Assembly (NCBI RefSeq): GCF_019884725.1
Contig: NZ_CP082322.1
Location: 1,736,001 to 1,800,000, forward strand
Length of the DNA: 64,000 bases
From: Leucobacter tenebrionis
GTDB taxonomy: Bacteria; Actinomycetota; Actinomycetes; Actinomycetales; Microbacteriaceae
Direction: 5' to 3'
The position numbers were made by a program, and so were the translations under genes. Shown piece after piece: positions 24,853-32,794 of this stretch. The notes under the pieces were generated by a model. It was not told the origin of the DNA and searched no databases. It saw only the letters and a program-made list of their open reading frames with translations. Every line of letters begins with the position of its first letter. Within the stretch, counting starts at the first letter, position 1.

Positions 24853-26058
24853 CTACGCCGTGATCTCGCTCCCGTCGCCGATATCGGCCAGCTGGGAGAG
24901 CGTCTGCTTCATCGTGCCGTCGCCCTGGTTCTTCTGCAGGAACTTCGTGTGGTCGAAGACCAGATCCCGCAGCGGTGCGGGCACGTGATGGAATATCTTG
25001 CCCGTGAAGTAGGCCTGCTCCTTCACCGCGGTCGTGTGCGGCTTGCGCTCGTCCTCGAACGCCTGCAGCGCGCTCCGCACCGCGGCGAGATCCGAGATGT
25101 CGACGCCCTTCATATGACGCGCGAGGAAGTACCCGTCCTCGATCGACATTCCCGCGCCGTACGCCGCGTAGGGGGAGGTCGCGTGCGAGGCGTCCCCGAT
25201 CAGCGTGACCCGGCCCTTGGACCACTGCTCCATCGGCTTGCGATCGAGGATCTCCCAGCGGTGCGTGCTCTCGGGCTCGGTCCGCGCGATGAAGCTCGGC
25301 AGCGGCTCGTCGAAGTGGCCGACGAGGTTCAGGGCGTAGGAGCGGATGTCCTCGACCTCGAAGGGGGCTCCGGGCTCCCACTTCTCGATCACCCACCACT
25401 CGTAACCGTCCCGACCCTCGTGCCTGATGGGGGTGTACGAGCCCTGCACCTTGCGATCGTGGGCGAACACTCCTCGAGTGCCGATCTCCTCGTCGGTGAG
25501 GAACCAGCCCCCCAGCAGGTGGATACCGTGATACCGCTTCGGAGACGGCCCCCACAGCTGCGTTCGCACCGCGGACTCGACGCCGTCGGCGCCGATCAGC
25601 AGGTCCACGTGCTCGGGTTCGCCCTCGGTGAAGCGCAGTTCCACGCTGTCGCCGCGGTCGACGAACTCGGTGAACCTGCGGTCGAGCTGCAGCACGCCGT
25701 CGGCGAGCGCGTCGACCATGCGCTTGTAGAGGCCCCACCGGATCAGCCCGATGAACCCGCCGTTGTACTCCGCGGCGACGTCGTCGGGGACGAAGAACTC
25801 GGCTCGGAATCGACCATCGTGGCGCCGGAGCTGGGTGAACGCCGGGGCGCCGAGCTCGGTGACGTCCACGCCGAGCGCGCGGAGCGCCTTCTGCGGCGCG
25901 GGCCACAGATTGAGGATGTTGCCCGCCGCGCGGATCTCCGGATACCGCTCGAAGAGCCGCACCTCCCAGCCCAGCCTGGTCAGGGCGAGTGCGGCCGCGA
26001 GTCCCGCCGGACCGGCGCCGATGATCCCCGCCCTCGGTGTCTTGGTGTGTTTCGCCAT
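24853..26058 (-). CDS. class A FAD-dependent monooxygenase (salicylate hydroxylase-like)
   Basis: A 401-residue flavoprotein: GIIGAGPAGLAAALAL (FAD Rossmann), DLLIGADGVESAVR (DG motif, around 155) and TLIGDASHATSPYAAYGAGM (GD motif, around 295). The GD context and length match single-component aromatic hydroxylases of the salicylate/6-hydroxynicotinate type. It likely hydroxylates or decarboxylatively hydroxylates an aromatic acid using NAD(P)H and O2. It is the last gene of the minus-strand run from the extradiol dioxygenase. The substrate is unknown. Confidence 0.88.
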   Translation of the reverse strand: MAKHTKTPRAGIIGAGPAGLAAALALTRLGWEVRLFERYPEIRAAGNILNLWPAPQKALRALGVDVTELGAPAFTQLRRHDGRFRAEFFVPDDVAAEYNGGFIGLIRWGLYKRMVDALADGVLQLDRRFTEFVDRGDSVELRFTEGEPEHVDLLIGADGVESAVRTQLWGPSPKRYHGIHLLGGWFLTDEEIGTRGVFAHDRKVQGSYTPIRHEGRDGYEWWVIEKWEPGAPFEVEDIRSYALNLVGHFDEPLPSFIARTEPESTHRWEILDRKPMEQWSKGRVTLIGDASHATSPYAAYGAGMSIEDGYFLARHMKGVDISDLAAVRSALQAFEDERKPHTTAVKEQAYFTGKIFHHVPAPLRDLVFDHTKFLQKNQGDGTMKQTLSQLADIGDGSEITA

Positions 26059-26097
26059 ACTTCCGCTCCCTTCGGGTGGTGCGTCGTCGCACCGCTG

Positions 26098-26934
26098 TCA
26101 GACGCCTCTTCGCGCCTCTCGCATCGGTTCGGGATCGTGCAGCTCGTCGAGGGGGGCGCCCCGCAGCAGGCCGAGCCCTCGCCGCACCTCGCTCACGAAC
26201 GTCAGACCGCGCGGCTCGACGTCGAGGCTGAGCGGACGCGCGCCCCAGTGCGACGCGGCCGCAGCCCCGAATCCCGCCCGCTCCATCAGAGCGACGCCCG
26301 CCTCGGTACGCAGGGACTCCGCGAGCCGCACGGCCCGCACGAGCGCGCGCAGGTAGTCGAGCAGTTCTGGGGAGCGCACGAGCTCGGTGCGGACGATGAG
26401 CCCCTGGCCCGGCAGCTCCGGGAACCGCTCGGAGAGGTCCAGCACCCGCACCGCCCCTTCTTCGGCCGCAAGGAGATCGAACGGGGGGCCGAGCAGCGTC
26501 GCGTCGACGTCCCCGGCGAGCAGCGCCTCCATGCGCTCCTGCACGCCCCCGACCTCTTCGTACCGCACGTCGATGCCGGCGTCGGCGAACAGCTTCCGGG
26601 CGATGAGCGAGAACCCGTTCGCGTAGGCGTCGACCGCGAAGCCGGCACCGCTGAGCGCCTCGAGCGCGTCGAGCCCCGGGCGCGCGTACAGGTGCAGCGG
26701 CGTGGTGCGCTCCATCTGGGCGACCAGCCGCACATCGGCTCCGGCGGCCGTCCACTCGAAGAGGTTGTCGATCGCCGAGACCACGAGGTCGAGTTCGCCG
26801 CTCAGCAGGCCCCGCAGCTGAGCGGCGCTGCCCCTGGTCCGCTCGAGGCCGATGTCGAGGCCCGCGAGCAGACCCCGCTCCCGGGCCACGACGAGCGGGA
26901 CCGGTTCGACGAAGTGGCTCTGCCGGAGCGTCAT
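26098..26934 (-). CDS. NMT1/ThiY-like periplasmic-binding-fold protein lacking signal peptide
   Basis: A 278-residue protein whose ATG (26934) overlaps the stop of the FAH-like gene (ATGA). The sequence follows the type 2 binding-protein pattern: FVEPVPLVVARERGLL at the N-terminus, GELDLVVSAIDNLFEW, a hinge (GFAVDAYANGFSLIARKLF), GDVDATLLGPPFDLLA. No hydrophobic signal, lipobox or Tat motif precedes it, so it is predicted cytoplasmic, and no permease or ATPase gene adjoins. The fold also occurs in enzymes such as 4,5-dihydroxyphthalate decarboxylase. It may be an enzyme or intracellular sensor. Confidence 0.75.
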   Translation of the reverse strand: MTLRQSHFVEPVPLVVARERGLLAGLDIGLERTRGSAAQLRGLLSGELDLVVSAIDNLFEWTAAGADVRLVAQMERTTPLHLYARPGLDALEALSGAGFAVDAYANGFSLIARKLFADAGIDVRYEEVGGVQERMEALLAGDVDATLLGPPFDLLAAEEGAVRVLDLSERFPELPGQGLIVRTELVRSPELLDYLRALVRAVRLAESLRTEAGVALMERAGFGAAAASHWGARPLSLDVEPRGLTFVSEVRRGLGLLRGAPLDELHDPEPMREARRGV

Positions 26935-27944
26935 CGCCGGGAGCGCTGCCAGGGCGGCGGCACGCCCTTCGCACCGCGAACGGGAGTGCGCTGCAAGCCG
27001 AGTCCGGTGATGGCGCCCTCCATCACGTCCCCGTCTCGGAGGAACCGCTGCCAGTGGGAGCCGTTGCCCGCGGGCGACCCGGTGATCAGCAGATCCCCCG
27101 GCTGGATGATCGCGTACGACGAAACGTACGAGATCAGGCTCGGCACGTCGAACATCAGGTCGTCCGTGCTCGCATCCTGCATCACGTCGCCGTTCAGCTT
27201 CAGCGTGATCCGCAGATCGCCCGGATCCTCCACGTAGCGCGCCGGCACGAGCCACGGCCCCGTCGGGAAGAAGGTCGGCTGGTTCTTGCCGCGGAACCAG
27301 TCGGTGCCGATGTTGGCGACGTCCGGGCGCGGGATCAGCGAGCGCGCGGAGACGTCGTTCACGATCGTGTACCCGGCGATGTGGTCGAAGGCCTCTTCGA
27401 TCGGGATGTGGTGGCCCGCCCGGCCGATCACCACGCCGAGCTCCAGCTCCCAGTCGATGTCGTCGCCGACCTCGGGGAGCTGCACGTCGTCGAAGGCGCC
27501 GCTCACCGCCGAGGGGATGCCGGTCCAGACGTAGGGATCGCCGTGCGCCCGGCGCTCGTCGTTCTCCTTCGCCGCCTCGGCCCAGAGCTCCGCGTCGTTC
27601 GCGCCCGGTCTCCCGAGCCTGTGCGCCACGCTCATCTGGAGGATGTGCTCTCGGTAGTTCGCGCCCGCGGCGAGGATCGGACCGATCGGCTGCACCGGCG
27701 GGAGGATCCTGCCGGAGTCCACGGGTCCGGAGGGGATCCGGCCACGCGCGCCGGGATCCGCCAGCGCGGCCTCGATCCGGTCGAGGTTCGCGTCCCAATC
27801 CTCGAAGAGATCCGAGGTCTGCACGATGCCGGGGAGCAGCCCGCGGAGGTCGTACCGCTGGTCTCCGGCCACCGCGACGGGCACCCGTTCACCGCCGATC
27901 CCGACGGTGCCGAGCACGAAGGGGGCGTTCACGTTATCGACCAT
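26931..27944 (-). CDS. fumarylacetoacetate hydrolase family protein (2)
   Basis: A 337-residue member with the classic C-terminal FAH domain: GPILAAGANYREHI, WELELGVVIGR (metal acids), YTIVNDVSARSLIPR, and QPGDLLITGSPAGNG. The patterns match ureidoglycolate lyase/2-hydroxyhepta-2,4-diene-1,7-dioate isomerase-like hydrolases. Only distantly like the other FAH protein at 23708, so the two should serve different steps. It lies between the binding-fold protein (overlap) and the MhpA-like hydroxylase 30 bases upstream, in the extradiol dioxygenase operon, where hydrolysis of a ring-fission product is plausible. Confidence 0.9.
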   Translation of the reverse strand: MVDNVNAPFVLGTVGIGGERVPVAVAGDQRYDLRGLLPGIVQTSDLFEDWDANLDRIEAALADPGARGRIPSGPVDSGRILPPVQPIGPILAAGANYREHILQMSVAHRLGRPGANDAELWAEAAKENDERRAHGDPYVWTGIPSAVSGAFDDVQLPEVGDDIDWELELGVVIGRAGHHIPIEEAFDHIAGYTIVNDVSARSLIPRPDVANIGTDWFRGKNQPTFFPTGPWLVPARYVEDPGDLRITLKLNGDVMQDASTDDLMFDVPSLISYVSSYAIIQPGDLLITGSPAGNGSHWQRFLRDGDVMEGAITGLGLQRTPVRGAKGVPPPWQRSRR

Positions 27945-27974
27945 GGGGCAGCTCCGAGCGTTCGTGGTTGTTCA

Positions 27975-29477
27975 TCAGACGGCGACGGCCGGCCGACTCT
28001 GGGAGGGGAGGCGCTGGATGAGCGCCGCGAGCTCCGCGGCGGAATCCGCGACCCCGAGCACGTACCTGTCGGGCCTCACCACCACGCCGAGCCCGCCCGA
28101 GGCCTCGAGCAGCCCACGCGTCTGCGACTCGTCGAGCAGCACGGCGACGTCGCGATCGTCCTCGAGCCGGCTCCTGAGATCGGGGTCCAGCGCATCGTAC
28201 GCCTCCCGCGCGGCGGCGACGACGAAGCGCCTCCCCACGAGGTCGTCGAGCCTCGTGCCGTCTTCGAGGATCGGCTGCACGCTGAGCGCGCCGGCGCGCT
28301 CGTCGACGTCGCCGGTGTGGATCCCCGGACCGAGGCGCGGCGAGACGGGTGCGAGCGAGGCCGGGTTGGCCCGGATCACCGCGTCCCGTTCGGCGGCCAC
28401 GGCCGGGTCGGTCGTCTGCACGTACAGCGCGGCCTGCACCGCCTGCTCCACCCAGGCGCGCGCGTGCGGCTTGCGCTCCGTCTCGTAGGTGTCGAGCAGA
28501 CCGTCGTCGGCGAGCCCCCGCGCCACGAGGTCGAGCTTCCACGAGAGATTGGCGACGTCGCGGATCCCCGCGCACAGCCCCTGCCCGAACATGGGCGGAG
28601 CGAGGTGCGCCGCATCTCCGGCGAGGAAGACGTTGCCGATCCGCCACTGCCGGGCGATGCGGCCGCGGAAGGTGTATAGCACCTGGCGGTCCGGGGTGAA
28701 CCTGTCGGCCGGGAGCACGCCGTGGCTGATGCGCTCGATGCCCTCCGGCGTCACGATCTCCTCGGGGTCGTCCCCCGGCATGACCATGAACTCCATGCGG
28801 ACGCGGCTGCCGGGCAGCCGCACCCAGAGCGCCGGGCGCGTGTGGTGTCCGAGGAAGATCATGTCGTCCTCGTACCCCGGGCTGTCGACGAGGTGACCGT
28901 CGACGACGACCCACTGCCGGTCCTCGCCGAACCGGTCGGCCTCGATGCCGAACGACTGGCGAACGGCGGATCTGGCGCCGTCGGCCGCGATCGCCCAGCG
29001 CGCTCGCAGCGTGGTCTCGGAGCCGTCGGCGTCACGGATGTCGACCTCGACCCCGATGTCGGTGTTGCGCACCGCGAGCGCCTCCACTCCCACGCGGAGG
29101 TCGACGTTCGGAAGGCCGTCGACGACGTCGCGCAGCAGCGCTTCGATGTCGGGCTGGTGGAAGTTGAGATCGTCGTGCCACCCCTGCGAGCCGAACTGAC
29201 CGGTCGGGAGCCTGAGGAGGATCTCGCGAGCCTCGTTCTCCATGTGCATCGAGGCCATCGGGATGGTGACCTTGCGGAACTCGTCGGTGACGCCGAGCGA
29301 CTGCAGGGTGCGGAAGGTCTCGCCGTCGAAGTGCACGGCCCTGGCCGTGGGCCAGATCTGCTGGTCCTTGTCGATCCCGATCGCTCGCAGCCCCGCTCGT
29401 CCCATCAGACCGAGAGCCACGGTGCCGACCGGCCCCGCGCCGACCACGATGACGTCGGCGTCGAATATTTCCCGCAT
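27975..29477 (-). CDS. class A FAD monooxygenase, MhpA/PHBH-like
   Basis: A 500-residue aromatic hydroxylase: VIVVGAGPVGTVALGLMGRA (FAD), RWAIAADGARSAVRQSFG (DG motif) and VFLAGDAAHLAPPMFGQGL (GD motif), followed by the thioredoxin-like C-terminal extension of phenol-hydroxylase-type enzymes. The QGLCAGIRDVANLSWKL stretch is typical of 3-(3-hydroxyphenyl)propionate hydroxylase. It should add an ortho hydroxyl so that the extradiol dioxygenase encoded just upstream can cleave the ring. A TATCGTAT element lies 19 bases before the start. The true substrate is unknown. Confidence 0.9.
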   Translation of the reverse strand: MREIFDADVIVVGAGPVGTVALGLMGRAGLRAIGIDKDQQIWPTARAVHFDGETFRTLQSLGVTDEFRKVTIPMASMHMENEAREILLRLPTGQFGSQGWHDDLNFHQPDIEALLRDVVDGLPNVDLRVGVEALAVRNTDIGVEVDIRDADGSETTLRARWAIAADGARSAVRQSFGIEADRFGEDRQWVVVDGHLVDSPGYEDDMIFLGHHTRPALWVRLPGSRVRMEFMVMPGDDPEEIVTPEGIERISHGVLPADRFTPDRQVLYTFRGRIARQWRIGNVFLAGDAAHLAPPMFGQGLCAGIRDVANLSWKLDLVARGLADDGLLDTYETERKPHARAWVEQAVQAALYVQTTDPAVAAERDAVIRANPASLAPVSPRLGPGIHTGDVDERAGALSVQPILEDGTRLDDLVGRRFVVAAAREAYDALDPDLRSRLEDDRDVAVLLDESQTRGLLEASGGLGVVVRPDRYVLGVADSAAELAALIQRLPSQSRPAVAV

Positions 29478-29495
29478 GTCACTCCTTTGTGTGCA

Positions 29496-29510
29496 GTACG
29501 TATCGTATCG
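29496..29510. promoter_or_regulatory. TATCGTAT element before the MhpA-like gene
   Basis: gtacgtatcgtatcg is identical over 15 bases to 39210-39224 in front of the ABC importer genes. The half-site gtatcgtat is shared with the 24745-24767 dyad. Confidence 0.6.
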
Positions 29511-29575
29511 TAATTATGATAACCGCCCTGAGGCCCGCTGACAACTGCTGTCCGCGAGCCTCCGAGGGGCGTCTC

Positions 29576-30625
29576 TCAGCGTTGGTCGGGATCGCTCACG
29601 CGCACCGCAGCGGCGACCATCGCCTCCTCCGAGCCCTCGACCAGGCCCTGCTCGGTGGCGGTCGGGCCGGACGCCGGGGGGAACGCCTCGAGCATCGTCT
29701 GCGGCAGCACCCGGTTGCGGTAGAAGTCGTCGTTGCCCTGCGACGGGTGCCAGCGGAAGGGCTCCCAGTCGGGCACGTAGTTGCGGTAGCCGCCGGTGTT
29801 CAGCTCGATGCGGAGCCCGCTCGGCTCGCGGAAGTAGAGGAAGGCCTGCTCCCCCACTCCGTGGACACCGGGGCCGTACTCGATGGGAGTGCCGCGCTCG
29901 ATCAGCAGATCGGCGGCCCGGTCGAGCTCGGCGCGCGTATCGACCCACCACGCGTAGTGGTGGATGCGACCGGAGCCGTCGTTCGATCCGTCGAGCAGGA
30001 TCCCGAGGTCGTGCGACTTCTCGTTCGTGGTCAGCACGCCGAAGAAGGTCACATCCTTGCCCTCGATCTCGAACCCGGAGTATCCCATGCGCCGGAACCC
30101 CAGCGTCTCGCTGTACCAGTTCGCGAACCCCTCGACGTCTCGCGAGGCGATGGTCACGTGGTCGAGGTGACGGGCCGCGATTCCCACCGCGCGGCGCTTC
30201 TCCGGACGGTCGGGGAACTCGGACGCGAACTCGCCCGTGCCGTGATACCGCTCGGCTTCCCAGAAGAGCTGCATCGTGTGACCGAACGGTCCGGTGAAGA
30301 CGTAGGAGCGTCCGAGGTGCGCCCCCGGCTCCTTCCACTCGCCCCCGTAGCCGGCGGCCTCGATCCGCTCGACCGCCTCGTCGAGCGCCTCGTCGCTGGT
30401 CGTGCGCCACGCCATCGAGACGAGTCCGGGCGCGACGCCCTTCTTCAGCACCAGGCTGTAGGTGTAGAAGTCCCCCCAGGCGCGCAGGTAGACCTTCTCA
30501 TCGTCCTTGTCGATCACCCGGAGGCCCACCTCCTCCACGTAGTAGCGGACGCTCTCCTCGAGGTCGAGCGCGTAGATCTCGAGGTGGGTGAGCTGCGACA
30601 GCAGATTCAACGTCTTCATCGACAT
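29576..30625 (-). CDS. extradiol ring-cleavage dioxygenase, VOC (type I)
   Basis: A 349-residue two-module VOC protein. Module one starts QLTHLEIYALDLEESVRYYV; module two starts ARHLDHVTIASRDVEGFANWY. Candidate Fe(II) or Mn(II) ligands are the His in LDHVTIAS, the His pair in RIHHYAWWVD and the Glu in LRIELNTGG, the 2-His-1-carboxylate set of catechol 2,3-dioxygenases. The length is about 30-40 residues more than usual because of a C-terminal tail. It lies 98 bases upstream of the MhpA-like gene and just downstream of a LysR gene. It should cleave a catechol next to the hydroxyls. Confidence 0.9.
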   Translation of the reverse strand: MSMKTLNLLSQLTHLEIYALDLEESVRYYVEEVGLRVIDKDDEKVYLRAWGDFYTYSLVLKKGVAPGLVSMAWRTTSDEALDEAVERIEAAGYGGEWKEPGAHLGRSYVFTGPFGHTMQLFWEAERYHGTGEFASEFPDRPEKRRAVGIAARHLDHVTIASRDVEGFANWYSETLGFRRMGYSGFEIEGKDVTFFGVLTTNEKSHDLGILLDGSNDGSGRIHHYAWWVDTRAELDRAADLLIERGTPIEYGPGVHGVGEQAFLYFREPSGLRIELNTGGYRNYVPDWEPFRWHPSQGNDDFYRNRVLPQTMLEAFPPASGPTATEQGLVEGSEEAMVAAAVRVSDPDQR

Positions 30626-30703
30626 TCCCTTTCTTCAGGTGCACGACTTCGTGCCTCGTGCTCCACTCTGATCGAACAAGATGATGCGGGGAATCCCGAC
30701 CTG

Positions 30704-31633
30704 TCAATGATGAATATTGTGTTTCGCAATAGTGTCGTCATGCGCACGCTTCAGCACCTCGCGCAGCCAGAGATGCCCTGCGTCGTGCGAGCGGTCCCGA
30801 TGCCACCAGAAGGCATCCCGGATGGGGTCCAGCGGCTCCGGCGGCCTCACCACCCGCACCCCCTCTCCCCGCGCCTCGGCCTGCCGCGCCAGCGTGTCTG
30901 GGAGCAGGGCGACCCGGTCCGTGCCCGCCACGAGCGACGGCACCACGAGGAAGTGCGGGGTCACGACCGCGGTCGTCAGATCCACCCCCTGGGCCTGCAG
31001 CTGCCGACGGGCCGGGGTCATTCCGTCCCGCGGAGCGAGCGTGTGCACCCAGCGCCGCCGCGAGAACTCCTCGACGGTGACCTGTTCGCCGATCTCCGAT
31101 TCCGCGTCGACGATGCACACCCAGTCCTCGACGTACAGGTCGAGGTGATCCTCGTCCGCCAGGTATCCGTGCGGCAGGATCAGCCCGTCGATCGAGCGGA
31201 GGGAGTCGGGGAGCTCGTTCACCAGCTGCGACGAGGCCGGCACGAACTCGAGGCGGATCATGGGCGCCTCGGCCGTCACGATGCGGTTCAGCGCCGGCGC
31301 CATCCGCGCGATCGCGTAGTCGACGCCGGCGATCTCGAACGTGCGGGTGCTCGCGGCCGCGTCGAAGGTCGCCTCCAGCTGCAGCACCCGGTCGAGCTCG
31401 CCCATCATCGCAGGCAGCTCGGCCAGCAGCTGCTGGCCGAGCACGGTGAGCTCGTGCTGCCGGCCCTTGCGAACGAGCAGCGGATCGCCAAAGTGGGATC
31501 GCAGACGCGAGAGCGATATGGACATGGTGGGCTGCGCGACGTGCAGCCGCTCGGCGGCCCGCGTCACGCTGCGCTCCTCGAGCAGCGCGCGCAGTGGGCG
31601 CAGCAGGTTGTAGTCGACACTGACCATGCTCAT
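30704..31633 (-). CDS. LysR-family regulator of the catabolic cluster
   Basis: A 309-residue LysR protein: LLRPLRALLEERSVTRAAERL and VAQPTMSISLSRLRSHFGDPLLVRKG form the NodD/NahR-like HTH. The inducer domain starts near FEIAGVDYAIARM. It is upstream of the extradiol dioxygenase gene on the same strand and divergent from the OCD-DapA-like pair (131 bases apart, containing the 38-base dyad 31681-31718). It is the best candidate for the factor that reads the TATCGTAT elements, but no binding evidence exists. Confidence 0.9.
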   Translation of the reverse strand: MSMVSVDYNLLRPLRALLEERSVTRAAERLHVAQPTMSISLSRLRSHFGDPLLVRKGRQHELTVLGQQLLAELPAMMGELDRVLQLEATFDAAASTRTFEIAGVDYAIARMAPALNRIVTAEAPMIRLEFVPASSQLVNELPDSLRSIDGLILPHGYLADEDHLDLYVEDWVCIVDAESEIGEQVTVEEFSRRRWVHTLAPRDGMTPARRQLQAQGVDLTTAVVTPHFLVVPSLVAGTDRVALLPDTLARQAEARGEGVRVVRPPEPLDPIRDAFWWHRDRSHDAGHLWLREVLKRAHDDTIAKHNIHH

Positions 31634-31680
31634 GATCGTAGCTACCCCGACGCTCGAGAGACGGACGTTCTATCCGGTAG

Positions 31681-31718
31681 AGTCTATTAGATACGATCCG
31701 TTTCGGATAGGATAGACT
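31681..31718. promoter_or_regulatory. 38-base dyad between LysR and OCD genes
   Basis: Outer arms agtctat / atagact are perfect and the centre atccg-ttt-cggat is perfect; between them atacgatcc-gtttc-ggataggat keeps the 9-5-9 spacing of the 24745-24767 operator. It lies 47 bases before the OCD start and 48 bases before the LysR start. Confidence 0.65.
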
Positions 31719-31764
31719 CGCAGGCATCCGCGCAACCCGGGGCGGAGCACCACAAAGGAGTGCC

Positions 31765-32778
31765 GTGAGTTCAGAAGATACCCCACCGCCCGCGCCGCCG
31801 CTCTTCCTCACCGATGCGGACGTGCAGCAGCTGTCCGACTGGGACGACGCGATCGCCACCATCCGCGCCGCGTACGCTGCCCCCGAAGACGACGGGCGCA
31901 CCCCCGGGCGGATCTTCGCGCAGACCTCCCGGGAGTGGACGCGCATCATGCCGTCGATCCCCGCGAGCGGGCGACTGTTCGGTTCGAAGGCGATCGTCGG
32001 CTCGTTCGCCGACGGCCTGCAGGTGAGCTACCTGATCTCCCTCTTCGACAAGTCGGACGCCGCACTGGTCGCGCTGATCGACGGCAACCGGGTCACCGGG
32101 CTCCGCACCGCGGCGACGACCGCCGTCGCCGCGGCCGCCATCACACCGGGAGGCCCCCTGAGCATCGGGATCGTGGGCTCGGGCTTCGAGGCGAGATCCC
32201 ACCTCGAGGCGCTCTCCCGCGTGCTCGAAGTCTCGGAGATCCGGATCTTCAGCCCGACGGAGGCGAACCGCGAGCGCTTCGCCTCCGAGGTCGACGGCGC
32301 CTACGGCGCTCCGGCCTGGGCGGTCGCCAGCGCGGAGGCCGCCGCGAGAGGCGCGGACCTGCTGCTGTGCGCCGCCAGGTCCCGCGACGAGAGCCCGACC
32401 GTGCAGGCCGAGTGGGTGGGTGATTCCGCCACGGTCCTCTCCATCGGCTCCACCACGCCGGCGCAGCGAGAACTGCCCGTCGAACTCCTGGAGCGCGCCG
32501 CGACGATCGTCGTCGACACGTTCGACGAGGTCGTCCACGGCAGCGGCGACATGCTCGCCGCCGCCGAAGCCGGAGTGGCGGTCGAGCACAAGACCGTCAC
32601 CCTGAACGCGGTGCTCACGGAGACGCAGCGCGTCGATCCCGAGCAGGGCATCCGCATCTACAAGTCGACGGGCTCGGGGCTGCAGGACATCGCTGTCGCC
32701 GAGATGCTCGTCGAGCGGGCGCAGCGGGCCGGAACCGGCACCCGCCTGCCCGTGGGCATCGTGACCAGCCGTAAATGA
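31765..32778 (+). CDS. ornithine cyclodeaminase/mu-crystallin family enzyme
   Basis: A 337-residue protein from a GTG at 31765 with aaaggag before it. The Rossmann motif SIGIVGSGFEARSHLEAL (about 133-150), RTAATTAVAA before it and IYKSTGSGLQDIAVAEM near the C-terminus are the family hallmarks. Known members are NAD(P)-dependent: ornithine cyclodeaminase, ketimine reductase, alanine dehydrogenase or amino-acid synthases. The specific residues of true ornithine cyclodeaminase are not clear here. It precedes a DapA-like lyase gene by 16 bases, so a joint step on an imino or keto acid is possible. Confidence 0.88.
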   Translation: MSSEDTPPPAPPLFLTDADVQQLSDWDDAIATIRAAYAAPEDDGRTPGRIFAQTSREWTRIMPSIPASGRLFGSKAIVGSFADGLQVSYLISLFDKSDAALVALIDGNRVTGLRTAATTAVAAAAITPGGPLSIGIVGSGFEARSHLEALSRVLEVSEIRIFSPTEANRERFASEVDGAYGAPAWAVASAEAAARGADLLLCAARSRDESPTVQAEWVGDSATVLSIGSTTPAQRELPVELLERAATIVVDTFDEVVHGSGDMLAAAEAGVAVEHKTVTLNAVLTETQRVDPEQGIRIYKSTGSGLQDIAVAEMLVERAQRAGTGTRLPVGIVTSRK

Positions 32779-32794
32779 ACGAAGGAGAACGCAG

